A stretch of DNA of 64,000 bases, from contig CH672415.1 of the NCBI GenBank assembly GCA_000153145.1, positions 1,100,419 through 1,164,418 on the forward strand. The letters are read 5' to 3'. The position numbers and the translations under genes were made by a program. Below, piece by piece: positions 35,739-44,157 of the stretch. The notes below the pieces were generated by a model. The model ran no database searches, was not told where the DNA came from, and was given only the letters and a program-made list of their open reading frames with translations. Positions within the stretch are counted from its first letter, which is position 1, and every line of letters starts with the position of its first letter. The DNA is from a marine actinobacterium PHSC20C1 (GTDB lineage Bacteria; Actinomycetota; Actinomycetes; Actinomycetales; Microbacteriaceae).

Positions 35739-36740
35739 TTATTCGCTGTCGATGCTGACGAGTTCGCGCTTCTTGTCGACGTTCATCTTGACAAGGCTCG
35801 CAATGACCGAGACTGCCATCGAGACCAGGATGACGATGAGCGACGTCCATGTGCCGATCTCGGGCGCCCACTCCACGTGCTCTCCCCCATTGATGAAGGG
35901 GAGCTCGTTGATGTGAAGCGCGTGGAAGAACAGCTTCACTCCGATGAATCCGAGCACGAAGGCGATTCCGTAGTGCAGGTATTCGAGCTTGTCGATGAGG
36001 TCACCGAGCAAGAAGTAGAGCTGCCGTAGCCCCATGAGGGCGAAAATGTTGGCGGTGAACACGATGAATGGGTCGGTCGTGATTCCGAAGATTGCGGGGA
36101 TCGAGTCGATCGCAAACACGAGGTCGGTAATGCCGAGGGCCACGAATACGACGAGGATCGGCGTGAAGACCTTTTTGCCATCGATTACTGTGCGCATCTT
36201 GCCGCCGTCGAACACCGGTGAAATGTTGATGTGCTTGCGCAGGAACCGGATGATCCCGCTTTCGGTCTCTTCCATATCGTCGTGGTTCTCAAACACTTGG
36301 CGAATGGCTGTGTAGAGAAGGAATGCGCCAAAGATGTAGAAGATGAAGCTGAAGTTTTCGATCAGTTGGGCGCCGAGCAGAATGAAAATTCCACGCAGTA
36401 CGAGGGCGATCAAGATGCCGACCATCAGCACTTCTTGTTGGTACTTCCGCGGCACTGAGAAGCGAGCCATGATGATGACAAACACAAAAAGATTGTCGAT
36501 CGAGAGGCTGTATTCGGTAACCCAGCCGGCAATGAATTGGCCAGCCTGCTCGACATCTCCCAGTAGGAACATCATGAGGGCGAAGATGAGCGCGAGGCTC
36601 ACGTAGAAGCCCACCCACAGGGCAGACTCACGAGTGCTGGGAATGTGCGGGCGTTTGTACGCCATGATCAAGTCCGCGGCCAAGATGAGCAGCAGAATTG
36701 AGAGTGATGTTACTTCAAACCAGACAGGCAGAGTGGTCAA
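35739..36740 (-). CDS. TerC family integral membrane protein (probable Mn exporter)
   Basis: This protein of about 333 residues has around nine membrane helices with the TerC/Alx signatures EYSLSIDNLFVFVIIM and ITDLVFAIDSIPAIFGIT, each with a membrane-embedded Asp. The family exports Mn2+ or protects from metal stress. The TTG at 36740 gives LPVWFEVTSL at the start, as in relatives; the open frame further upstream runs through the predicted riboswitch and is rejected. A probable yybP-ykoY Mn2+ riboswitch precedes it. Confidence 0.9.
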   Translation of the reverse strand: MTTLPVWFEVTSLSILLLILAADLIMAYKRPHIPSTRESALWVGFYVSLALIFALMMFLLGDVEQAGQFIAGWVTEYSLSIDNLFVFVIIMARFSVPRKYQQEVLMVGILIALVLRGIFILLGAQLIENFSFIFYIFGAFLLYTAIRQVFENHDDMEETESGIIRFLRKHINISPVFDGGKMRTVIDGKKVFTPILVVFVALGITDLVFAIDSIPAIFGITTDPFIVFTANIFALMGLRQLYFLLGDLIDKLEYLHYGIAFVLGFIGVKLFFHALHINELPFINGGEHVEWAPEIGTWTSLIVILVSMAVSVIASLVKMNVDKKRELVSIDSE

Positions 36741-36778
36741 GAGATTCCATTCAAGGTTTCGAGGCGTTACAACTCTCG

Positions 36779-36884
36779 AAAGTCTCTCCCGCATCCATGT
36801 GATTTCTGGATGCCGTTGCCCCGGAGCCACTACTGAGCGGCTCGTATTGACGAGTACAACGAGGTGGGATACTCCCCTTCGCGT
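36779..36884 (-). promoter_or_regulatory. Candidate yybP-ykoY (Mn2+) riboswitch upstream of terC
   Basis: On the minus strand the leader contains AAGGGGAGTATCCCA, then a CGTTGTACTCGTCAATACGA arm, a CCGGGG segment, a perfect GCATCCA/TGGATGC hairpin (36791-36813) and a closing GGGAGAGACTTT. This order, with GGGGAGTA near the start and the GAGAGACTT end, is what I recall for actinobacterial yybP-ykoY leaders ahead of terC. TATCAT lies just before it as a possible -10 box. No covariance model was run. Confidence 0.7.
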
Positions 36885-36953
36885 TCACCATGATAGTGGA
36901 CGCACTCGCGCGTTCTCTCTAATAATTCACAGCTTCTCGAGTTTTCCATTGGT

Positions 36954-36985
36954 CAGTGTTCACTGTATGGTCAGCGTATGCTGAC
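36954..36985. promoter_or_regulatory. Leaderless promoter and operators of the cmtR-cadA operon
   Basis: The palindrome CAGTG-TT-CACTG (36954-36965) abuts a TATGGT -10 box (36966-36971), 6 nt before the ATG at 36978. A second inverted repeat GTCAGC-N4-GCTGAC (36970-36985) covers the -10 box and the start codon. TTTCCA 17 bp upstream is a possible -35. Binding of the ArsR-family product here would block transcription. Confidence 0.6.
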
Positions 36986-37337
36986 TATTGCCTCTCGCAT
37001 TGATGTCATGAATCGCCTCGGGCGCGCCATGGCCGACCCGACCCGAGCCCGCATTCTGTTATCCCTGCTCGACAAGCCGGGCTATCCCGTGCAACTCGCG
37101 CACGAACTCGAACTCACCCGAAGCAATGTCTCGAATCACCTCACTTGCCTTCGCGGTTGTGGGCTCGTCGTCGCCACCGTCGAAGGGCGCTCCACGCGCT
37201 ACGAAATTTCGGATGCCCACCTATCACTGGCGCTCACCGCCATCGTGGATGTTGTACTTGCCGTTGACGACGGGGTTCCCTGCGGCGGCACCAATTGCAC
37301 TGTTCCTCTGTGCTGCGGTCCCGCGGCTAGGCCATGA
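36978..37337 (+). CDS. ArsR/SmtB family metal sensor, CmtR-like
   Basis: This 119-residue winged-helix repressor resembles mycobacterial CmtR, a Cd(II)/Pb(II) sensor. ADPTRARILLSLLD begins the DNA-binding region, with the recognition helix TRSNVSNHLTCLRGCGLV. Cys57, Cys61 and Cys102 stand at the same positions as the three CmtR metal ligands. The C-terminal tail has extra cysteines (CGGTNCTVPLCCG) not needed in CmtR. It overlaps the P-type ATPase gene by 4 bp (ATGA) and probably represses its own operon. Confidence 0.9.
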   Translation: MLTIASRIDVMNRLGRAMADPTRARILLSLLDKPGYPVQLAHELELTRSNVSNHLTCLRGCGLVVATVEGRSTRYEISDAHLSLALTAIVDVVLAVDDGVPCGGTNCTVPLCCGPAARP

Positions 37338-39331
37338 GCGAAGAATGCTGCGGGCCGGTTGAGTCGCAAGTAGCACCACTGGCAAACTCTCCGGCGCCGC
37401 TTCAGACCCACGAAGAACTGGCGCCGTGGTGGATGGATCGCGCACTCGCACTCCCGGCGATCTCTGGTGCACTCCTCGCGGCATCCCTTCTCGTTCAGTT
37501 GCTAGACCCGCCAGTCTGGATCGTGCTGGCAATGCAGGGAGCGAGCCTCCTGGCGGGAGCCCTCACATTCGCGCCGAAAGCCATTCAGCACCTTCTCCGC
37601 GGCTCCCTCGGAGTTGGACTCCTCATGACCATCGCGGCCGTAGGCGCAGTCCTCCTTGACCATGTGGGGGAAGCCGCCGCTCTCGCCTTCCTATTTTCGA
37701 TCGCCGAGGCGCTGGAGGATCGAGCCATGGATCGTGCACGCCACGGTCTTCGCGCACTACTGTCACTCATCCCCGACACTGCACTTGTGGAGCGAAACAG
37801 GGTCGCCACCACGATCGCAGCCGCTGAGCTCGTGGTCGGCGACATCCTCATTGTGCGTGCGGGAGACCGTGTCGCAACAGACGGCGAAGTAGCAAGCGGG
37901 CGTAGCGCCCTAGATACGTCCGCAGTCACCGGGGAATCAATCCCGGTTGCCGTCGAAACCGGTGACGCCGTACTCGCCGGATCAATCAATGGCAGCGGTG
38001 CTCTGCGCATCCGCGCCACCGCTGCCGGCACCGATAACTCACTAACCACAATCGTGCGCTTAGTCGAACACGCCAATTCCCGTAAGGGAAATCGCGCACG
38101 CCTGGCCGATCGAATCGCGCGGCCACTCGTGCCGATCGTGCTTGTTCTCGCAGCCACCATCGTCGCCTTCGGCTTTCTCGTGGGTGACCCAGAACTGTGG
38201 ACCGTGCGAGCCCTAGTAGTGCTTGTCGCCGCCTCCCCTTGCGCCCTGGCCATCGCCGTTCCCGTCACCGTGATCTCTGCGATCGGCTCCGCGAGCAAGC
38301 TAGGAATCATTGTGAAATCGGGGGCCGCTTTCGAAAGAATGGGGAGTATCCGAACGGTTGCGTTCGACAAAACGGGAACCCTCACTCAGAATCGCCCTGC
38401 CGTCGTCACGATCGAAGCTGCGTCGGGAGTGAGAGCAAACGAAGTTCTGTCCATTGCCGCAACGCTGGAAGTGCACAGCACTCATCCCCTTGCCAGCGCG
38501 GTCCTCAGCGCGCGGCAGCAGACTTCCCTGATGCAACCCCCCGATTTGTTGGCGGCGCAAGTGCAAGAAGAAGCGGGGCGAGGAATCTCCGGAGTAATTG
38601 ACGGAATCCGGGTACGCGCGGGCAGCACGCGATGGCTCAACGCCAGCGAACTCTCTCCCGCCGCAGAACGACTCGCCCAGGAAGGGATGACTGTAATCGT
38701 CGTGGAGCGAGACGGTAGCGTGATCGGGCTTGTCGGCATCCGCGACGAACTGCGGATTGAAGCAGCAGAGGCTATTGCGCAACTCGAGCTGGCGGGCATC
38801 CACACCCTGATGCTCACGGGCGACAATGAGCGCACCGCAACCGCTCTTGCCCACAAGGCGGGCATCGCCGAGGTGCGCGCCGAGCTGCTGCCAATCGACA
38901 AGTCGAATGCAATTGTTGAGCTCTCAGCGACGTCCCCGACGGCAATGATTGGCGACGGCGTTAACGATGCCCCTGCGCTAGCGTCCGCCGACGTCGGGAT
39001 CGCGATGGGAGCAACGGGCTCAGCCGCAGCGATCGAATCGGCGGATGTCGCCTTCACTGGCAACGACCTGCGATTGATCCCCGTCGCACTCACTCACGCT
39101 CGACGCGCACGCCGCATCATGACGGGAAACATTGTCCTCTCTCTCGCCATCATTGTCGTGCTGTTTCCTCTTGCCCTCACTGGGATATTGGGACTTGCGG
39201 GAGTAGTGCTCGTACACGAGATCGCAGAACTCATAGTGATCGCCAACGGGTTGCGAGCTGCACGGGTGCAGCCCCCTGAATTGGGTGGCCCGTTAACGAC
39301 GAAAGTTCCGGCCTTGTTCACACGAACATGA
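37334..39331 (+). CDS. Heavy-metal-translocating P-type ATPase (Cd/Zn/Pb type)
   Basis: This 665-residue P1B-type ATPase exports soft divalent metals. The membrane metal site is SPCALAI, typical of Cd/Zn/Pb pumps. The phosphorylation motif is DKTGTLTQN, the actuator motif TGESIP, the nucleotide-domain HP locus STHPLASA and the hinge GDGVNDAPAL. It has no GMxCxxC metal-binding domain; the N-terminus instead starts MSEECCGP with a Cys pair. It is coupled to the CmtR-like sensor gene, so cadmium or lead is the likeliest inducer. Confidence 0.93.
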   Translation: MSEECCGPVESQVAPLANSPAPLQTHEELAPWWMDRALALPAISGALLAASLLVQLLDPPVWIVLAMQGASLLAGALTFAPKAIQHLLRGSLGVGLLMTIAAVGAVLLDHVGEAAALAFLFSIAEALEDRAMDRARHGLRALLSLIPDTALVERNRVATTIAAAELVVGDILIVRAGDRVATDGEVASGRSALDTSAVTGESIPVAVETGDAVLAGSINGSGALRIRATAAGTDNSLTTIVRLVEHANSRKGNRARLADRIARPLVPIVLVLAATIVAFGFLVGDPELWTVRALVVLVAASPCALAIAVPVTVISAIGSASKLGIIVKSGAAFERMGSIRTVAFDKTGTLTQNRPAVVTIEAASGVRANEVLSIAATLEVHSTHPLASAVLSARQQTSLMQPPDLLAAQVQEEAGRGISGVIDGIRVRAGSTRWLNASELSPAAERLAQEGMTVIVVERDGSVIGLVGIRDELRIEAAEAIAQLELAGIHTLMLTGDNERTATALAHKAGIAEVRAELLPIDKSNAIVELSATSPTAMIGDGVNDAPALASADVGIAMGATGSAAAIESADVAFTGNDLRLIPVALTHARRARRIMTGNIVLSLAIIVVLFPLALTGILGLAGVVLVHEIAELIVIANGLRAARVQPPELGGPLTTKVPALFTRT

Positions 39332-39341
39332 CCGGAACTTT
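39302..39341. terminator. Hairpin at the end of the metal-efflux operon
   Basis: AAAGTTCCGG at 39302-39311 pairs with CCGGAACTTT at 39332-39341, with an inner GTTC/GAAC pair. It spans the ATPase stop codon and faces the converging tRNA gene. Confidence 0.75.
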
Positions 39342-39348
39342 GCTACTG

Positions 39349-39421
39349 TGACCCCAGCGGGATTCGAACCCGCGTTACCGCCGTGAGAGGGCGGCGTACT
39401 AGGCCTCTGTACGATGGGGCC
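39349..39421 (-). tRNA. tRNA-Glu (anticodon CUC)
   Basis: A 73-nt cloverleaf folds with acceptor GGCCCCA pairing TGGGGTC (one G-U), a CCGCC/GGCGG anticodon stem around CTCTCAC, and the T-arm GCGGGTTCGAATCCCGC. The anticodon CTC occupies 39385-39387. The discriminator is A and CCA is not encoded. Confidence 0.96.
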
Positions 39422-39499
39422 TCACAACAACTAGAAAAGTATGCCACATCTTTGAGACATACTTTTCCATTTAGCCAATATCTACCCACAGGATCCTCC

Positions 39500-39967
39500 T
39501 TGACTGCCCTTACGCGCGCCACCACCGCCAGCATCGTCGCCGTCGCAGCACTCGCCGCGCTCGCAGGCTGCTCGCTGCTCTACCCGGAGATTCCTCGTGA
39601 CAACAACGGCCAGGTGTTAGAACCAACAGTCATTGGGTCGACTCAGCTTCTCGTTAATGACTGCTTCACGTTTGTCGAGGGAAGCAATCTCAGCGAAGCA
39701 GAAGTCACGCCATGCGGTGAAGCGCACACCCACATTGTGATCGGCAAGGGCGAACTCGCGAAGTCTTCGATCCCTCAGTCCGGCGGCCTTCAGAATGCGG
39801 TCTCCACTGCCTGTTCAGAAACGTTTAGTGCATTCAAGGAGACTGTTGCCGAAGGAGCAGCCCGCCCCGATCAGGAGTTCATCGTCTCTGAGCGAACTAC
39901 CGACGAGGGTATTCTCATGATCGGCTATGCCTGCATCGCCACCGACGAACCTGCCCCTGAGGCCTAG
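39500..39967 (+). CDS. Predicted lipoprotein, septum-formation-like domain
   Basis: This 155-residue protein starts at a TTG with AGGA 7 nt upstream. It has a lipoprotein signal peptide ending LAALAGC (Cys at about residue 23). The exported part has NDCFTF, EVTPCGEAHTH and an ACSETF segment, a cysteine and His pattern like the Septum_form family of actinobacterial lipoproteins. The family match is by eye. It lies between tRNA-Glu and a converging lipid kinase gene. Confidence 0.75.
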   Translation: MTALTRATTASIVAVAALAALAGCSLLYPEIPRDNNGQVLEPTVIGSTQLLVNDCFTFVEGSNLSEAEVTPCGEAHTHIVIGKGELAKSSIPQSGGLQNAVSTACSETFSAFKETVAEGAARPDQEFIVSERTTDEGILMIGYACIATDEPAPEA

Positions 39968-39993
39968 AGCAGCCCCAGCGCTAACGGCCTACG

Positions 39994-40926
39994 CTACGGA
40001 CGCTGGTCGAGGATATTTAGCACGCCCGGAACGATAGTGATGTCAATCGGGAGTGCGGCGAACCGCTCACCATCTGCATACGCAGTGATGCTGTCAGATT
40101 CGATACGGATCTGCTTACCGCGATACACAGTGACGCGCGGATCAGTTAGATGCGTTCCGGAGAATACGCGAGGGAAAACGCGCAAGAAGGCCAACCGCGA
40201 CAGGGCCTCGACGACAAGTACGTCAGCTAGACCGTCATCCACGAGTGCATCAGGCGTGACCTTCATGCCCCCACCCAGCGACACATTGTTGCCGACACTG
40301 ATGAGTGCGCCCGTCGTCTTAATGACGTGATCGTCAATCGTCAGCGTGTACTTGATCGGGCGCAACCGCAGCAACTCGATGATGAGGGCAACCGTATAGC
40401 GGCTAGCGCCACGCGGCCACGACATGAGATTCGCGCGCTCGTTAACAATTGCATCGAAACCGGCAGACAGCACGCAGGCAAACCAACGCGTGGCGGCAGA
40501 ACCGGTAGCGTCATCAACGTAGGCGACACTGCCAGCGTCGATTGCTCGAGATGGGCGAGCGAGCCCCCGCACAACACTGGCAAGCGCAGCATCCGTGTCA
40601 TCAAAGGGGATACCGAGACCACGAGCCATGTCGTTGCCAGTGCCCGAAGGAATAATGCCGAGCGGAACCTTCGTTTTAGCGACCAGGTTGGTGCCGAGAT
40701 TGACCATGCCATCGCCGCCAACAACCAGCAGAGCATCCGGCTTCTTGGCAACAGCTTTGCGGCCGCGCTTCAGCAGCAGCGCAAAGTTGGGCTCCTCAAG
40801 AGCGGTGACATCGTGACCGAGTGCTCGCAACGCCTCAACAGCTTGAGGGCCAATGTGCTTGCCCTTGCCAAAAGACGCTGTCGGATTAATCGCCACAACA
40901 AGGCGCAGGGGTTTGAACGACTCCAC
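39994..40926 (-). CDS. Diacylglycerol kinase family lipid kinase (YegS/DagK-like)
   Basis: This 310-residue protein has the diacylglycerol/sphingosine kinase catalytic fold, with INPTASFGKGK, the nucleotide motif VVGGDGMVN and PSGTGNDMARGLGIP. The C-terminal half has SVGNNVSLGGGMKVTPDA and DGERFAALPI. It phosphorylates a lipid alcohol, probably diacylglycerol. The GTG at 40926 is chosen, 6 nt after CATACT in a leaderless arrangement; a longer frame upstream overlaps the divergent gene and is rejected. Confidence 0.9.
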   Translation of the reverse strand: MESFKPLRLVVAINPTASFGKGKHIGPQAVEALRALGHDVTALEEPNFALLLKRGRKAVAKKPDALLVVGGDGMVNLGTNLVAKTKVPLGIIPSGTGNDMARGLGIPFDDTDAALASVVRGLARPSRAIDAGSVAYVDDATGSAATRWFACVLSAGFDAIVNERANLMSWPRGASRYTVALIIELLRLRPIKYTLTIDDHVIKTTGALISVGNNVSLGGGMKVTPDALVDDGLADVLVVEALSRLAFLRVFPRVFSGTHLTDPRVTVYRGKQIRIESDSITAYADGERFAALPIDITIVPGVLNILDQRP

Positions 40927-40932
40927 GTGCCC

Positions 40933-40977
40933 AGTATGTCGCACTGCTTCGCATCGAATGCACCACAGGCTTAAGCT
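40933..40977. promoter_or_regulatory. Back-to-back leaderless promoters, lipid kinase / metallo-hydrolase
   Basis: CATACT on the minus strand (40933-40938) is 6 nt before the kinase GTG. TAAGCT on the plus strand (40972-40977) is 6 nt before the metallo-hydrolase ATG. The boxes do not overlap. Confidence 0.5.
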
Positions 40978-40983
40978 CGTGTC

Positions 40984-41619
40984 ATGAATGTCACCAAGTA
41001 TGAGCACGCGTGCCTCGTTCTTGAACACGAGAATGAGCGACTCGTGATCGATCCCGGCAACTTCACCAGCCCGCTGCCCGCGCTCGACAACGTGACCGCG
41101 ATCGTGATTACTCACCAGCATCCTGATCACTGGTCCGATGATCAACTGAGCCGTATTCGCGAATACAATCCCAACGCGCCCATTTTCGGCCCTGCCGGTG
41201 TCGCGGACGCTGCCACCCACTGGAACGTCACCACCGTAGCCAATGGTGCGAGTGAAACTGTTGGTGCGTGGACGCTGGAATTCTTTGGAAGCGAGCATGC
41301 TGTCATCCACAAGTCGATACCGGTGATCGACAATGTCGGCGTGCTCGTCAATGCCGAATTCTGGTACGGCGGCGACTCGTTCACCGTGCCGCCGAGGCCA
41401 GTCACCAGCGCCGCCATTCCTGCGGGCGCGCCCTGGCTCAAGATCAGCGAGGTCATGGATTACGTCGTCGAGTTGGCGCCGAAACAAGCGTTCCCGACCC
41501 ACGATGCTGTGCTGTCTGACAAGGGACTCGCTCTGTCAGTTGCGCGAATTACGGATGCCATGGGCAGCCACGGCGGCGTGCTGACGGTGCTCCACCCGGG
41601 CGAAACTCTCGCGCTGTAG
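40984..41619 (+). CDS. MBL-fold metallo-hydrolase
   Basis: This 211-residue metallo-beta-lactamase-fold protein has the dinuclear metal motif THQHPDHWSDD. Further likely ligands are EHAVIH and PTHDAVLSDKG near the C-terminus. It resembles the YtnP/UlaG-like group of small MBL hydrolases. It probably starts leaderless. Substrate unknown. Confidence 0.88.
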   Translation: MNVTKYEHACLVLEHENERLVIDPGNFTSPLPALDNVTAIVITHQHPDHWSDDQLSRIREYNPNAPIFGPAGVADAATHWNVTTVANGASETVGAWTLEFFGSEHAVIHKSIPVIDNVGVLVNAEFWYGGDSFTVPPRPVTSAAIPAGAPWLKISEVMDYVVELAPKQAFPTHDAVLSDKGLALSVARITDAMGSHGGVLTVLHPGETLAL

Positions 41620-41683
41620 ACGGTAACGTTCGCGCTCGATTCCCACCTTTCGGCACTCTCTCAGCTTTTTGCAGTTGTGCAAT

Positions 41684-41700
41684 TTTGCAGTCTCTGCAAA
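41684..41700. promoter_or_regulatory. TetR-type operator upstream of the MFS efflux operon
   Basis: TTTGCAG-TCT-CTGCAAA is a perfect inverted repeat ending 9 bp before the TetR start codon. A weaker TGCA-GTTG-TGCA palindrome lies just upstream. Confidence 0.7.
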
Positions 41701-41709
41701 TATTGCCTA

Positions 41710-42336
41710 GTGCCTAATTCACCCGCCCTCGGTCTTCGCGACCGCAAACGACTCGAAACGCGATTGCGCATCGAGACTGCAGCGGTCGAAATTGTTATGA
41801 CTGAGGGGCTCGACGGGGCAACCGTCGACATGATCAGCGAGCGCGCCGAAATCTCTCCGCGCACGTTCTTCAATTATTTCGACAGCAAAGAGGATGCCAT
41901 CCTTGGCCTCCAAGAAATGGGCGAAGTGCAGCGCGCAATCGCCGCCGGTATCGGCTCGTCAGAGTCCGACGACCTCGTCTCAGCGATCGTCTCCACAATG
42001 TTCGAAATTGTGGGACCAGTTGCCGCACGAACCCAGCTCAAAGCCCAACGGATGCTTCTCGTGAAGGAGCATCCACGTCTGCTCAGTAGACAGTTTCACC
42101 AGTTCACACAACTCAACAGCACAATGAGTGCGGCAGTTGTTGAATTCCTCACCCAGCGAGAAACTACGCTCCCCCGCGACCCTGAACATGTCGCCGAGAT
42201 AGCGGTAGCCGCTTGCATCGCATCCGTTCGGATCGCAGTTAAGGAATGGGTCGCCAACGGCGCTACAGCCGAAATCGACACCATGTACCTGCGTGCGATC
42301 GGACTCACACGAGAAACGCTAAAAGTCCTTCAATGA
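41710..42336 (+). CDS. TetR/AcrR family transcriptional regulator
   Basis: This 208-residue regulator has an N-terminal helix-turn-helix (ATVDMISERAEISPRTFFNYFDSKEDAI) split as ATVDMISERAEIS and PRTFFNYFDSKED, and a variable ligand-binding C-terminus. The GTG at 41710 is chosen because the operator ends just before it. It overlaps the MFS transporter gene by 4 bp (ATGA), so it most likely represses its own operon and responds to a transported compound. Confidence 0.9.
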   Translation: MPNSPALGLRDRKRLETRLRIETAAVEIVMTEGLDGATVDMISERAEISPRTFFNYFDSKEDAILGLQEMGEVQRAIAAGIGSSESDDLVSAIVSTMFEIVGPVAARTQLKAQRMLLVKEHPRLLSRQFHQFTQLNSTMSAAVVEFLTQRETTLPRDPEHVAEIAVAACIASVRIAVKEWVANGATAEIDTMYLRAIGLTRETLKVLQ

Positions 42337-44009
42337 CAACTACGAACGATACCGAAGCGACCACCACGAGCGACCCGGCAACGAAACGCAGCATCCTGCT
42401 GTTGTTTGCGGGCCTCATGGTCACTATGTTGCTTTCCGCGCTTGACCAGACAATTTTCAGCACCGCCCTCCCGACAATCGTTGGCGAGCTCGACGGTGTG
42501 AACCACATGTTGTGGGTAACGACGGCTTACATCCTTGCCTCGACCATCATGATGCCGGTTTACGGAAAACTCGGTGACCTCATCGGTCGCAAGGGACTCT
42601 TCATCGGCGCGATCGCAATTTTCATGCTTGGGTCGGTGATTGGCGGGCTCGCACCCGACATGACGTGGCTCATCATCGGTCGTGCTGTCCAGGGTCTTGG
42701 CGGCGGTGGCCTCATGATTCTGTCGCAAGCAATCATCGCCGACGTAGTGCCCGCTCGCGAACGCGGCCGCTACATGGGCGCAATGGGCGGCGTCTTCGCG
42801 CTCGCCAGTGTCGCTGGCCCACTTCTCGGTGGTTGGTTCACTGAGTCCATCGGATGGCGTTGGGCGTTCTGGATGAACCTCCCCCTTGGTGCACTGGCGA
42901 TCTTCGCTGCCGTCATGCTGCTGAAGCTTCCGAAGAACAATAAGACAAAGCCGACGATCGACGTCGCGGGCATGATCTTGCTCGCAATCACTTCGACAGC
43001 CATCGTGCTCGTGACGACCTGGGGCGGCACACAGTACGACTGGGATTCGCTCATCATCATCGGCCTTATCGCACTCGCAATCGTTGCCGGAATCTCGTTC
43101 GTCATGGTGGAGCGCGCAGCCGCTGAGCCGATCATGCCGTTGCACATGTTCAAGGAACGCAACTTCATTCTCACGACGGCATCCGGTCTCATCACGGGTA
43201 TCGCAATGTTCGGCGCCCTTGCCTACATGCCCACCTACCTGCAAATGGTGACAGGCGTGAACGCAACTCTCGCCGGGTTGCTGATGATCCCGATGATGGG
43301 TGGATTGCTACTGAGCTCCATTACAGCTGGCCAATTGGTGAGCCGAACGGGACGCTACAAGTGGCTGCCACTGACCGGGTCGATCATTGTTGCGATCGGG
43401 CTGGCACTGCTGTCGACCATGACCCCCGCTTTGCCGATCTGGGTGCTCTGCTCCTACCTCGCGATCATGGGTATTGGTCTGGGTATGAGTATGCAGATCC
43501 TGGTGCTGATCGTGCAAAACACGTTCCCGAACTCTCAGGTCGGTACGGCGACGTCATCAAACAACTACTTCCGCCAGATTGGTGCCTCGATCGGTACCGC
43601 TGTTGTTGGCAGCTTGTTCATCGCCCGCCTCACCGAACTGCTCGGTACGCGCCTTCCTGCCGCCGCCGCCGGTGTCACCGGTGACACGAACTCGTTGACA
43701 CCAGCCGCTGTGCGAGACCTTCCGGATGCTGTCCGCGAAATCATCGTCGGTGCCTACAACGATGCGCTTGCGCCTGTATTCCTCTACATGGTTCCGCTCG
43801 TGTTGATCTCGGCCGTGCTGCTCGCATTCGTGAAAGAAGTTCCACTCGCCACCACGATCGACCGCGGCGAGGCTACTGAAACGCTCAACGTCCGCGGCGA
43901 AGATGACGGCACCGGGGATGGGGATGCGGATGCGGAAGCGGAAGCTCACGAACTGGTGACCGTCAGCGATCAGACCGGCGGGACCTCGATCATCCGCAGC
44001 CAACCGTAG
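42333..44009 (+). CDS. MFS transporter, DHA2 family (EmrB/QacA type)
   Basis: This 558-residue drug:proton antiporter has about fourteen membrane helices. The DHA2 signatures are LDQTIFSTALPTI in the first helix, GKLGDLIGRKG in the first loop, and GLGGGGLMILSQAIIADVVP with GRYMGAMGG. The C-terminal tail is acidic (DGTGDGDADAEAEAHE). It is coupled to the TetR gene, which implies inducible export of a toxic compound. Confidence 0.93.
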   Translation: MTTTNDTEATTTSDPATKRSILLLFAGLMVTMLLSALDQTIFSTALPTIVGELDGVNHMLWVTTAYILASTIMMPVYGKLGDLIGRKGLFIGAIAIFMLGSVIGGLAPDMTWLIIGRAVQGLGGGGLMILSQAIIADVVPARERGRYMGAMGGVFALASVAGPLLGGWFTESIGWRWAFWMNLPLGALAIFAAVMLLKLPKNNKTKPTIDVAGMILLAITSTAIVLVTTWGGTQYDWDSLIIIGLIALAIVAGISFVMVERAAAEPIMPLHMFKERNFILTTASGLITGIAMFGALAYMPTYLQMVTGVNATLAGLLMIPMMGGLLLSSITAGQLVSRTGRYKWLPLTGSIIVAIGLALLSTMTPALPIWVLCSYLAIMGIGLGMSMQILVLIVQNTFPNSQVGTATSSNNYFRQIGASIGTAVVGSLFIARLTELLGTRLPAAAAGVTGDTNSLTPAAVRDLPDAVREIIVGAYNDALAPVFLYMVPLVLISAVLLAFVKEVPLATTIDRGEATETLNVRGEDDGTGDGDADAEAEAHELVTVSDQTGGTSIIRSQP

Positions 44010-44013
44010 GTGT

Positions 44014-44046
44014 CAGTGGCGGTGACCCCAGCGGTCGCCGCCACTG
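44014..44046 (+). terminator. Hairpin after the TetR-MFS operon
   Basis: CAGTGGCGGTGACC pairs with GGTCGCCGCCACTG with one mismatch around a short loop. No T-tract follows. Confidence 0.65.
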
Positions 44047-44157
44047 CCTCAGCCAACGAGTCCCGTAACGCTCACGTCCAACAACGAGAGCATGAGTTGC
44101 GGGCCTTTATTCGTGTGCTGCCAGCTTCTTGATAATTTTTGCTGCAAGGTTAGGCAC

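Noticed and set aside
36741-36830. Longer TerC start inside the leader
   Set aside because: It would translate the end of the predicted riboswitch, and family homology starts at the TTG at 36740.
40927-41502. N-terminal extension of the lipid kinase frame across the metallo-hydrolase gene
   Set aside because: It lacks homology, runs antisense to a clear MBL gene, and the GTG at 40926 has its own promoter spacing.
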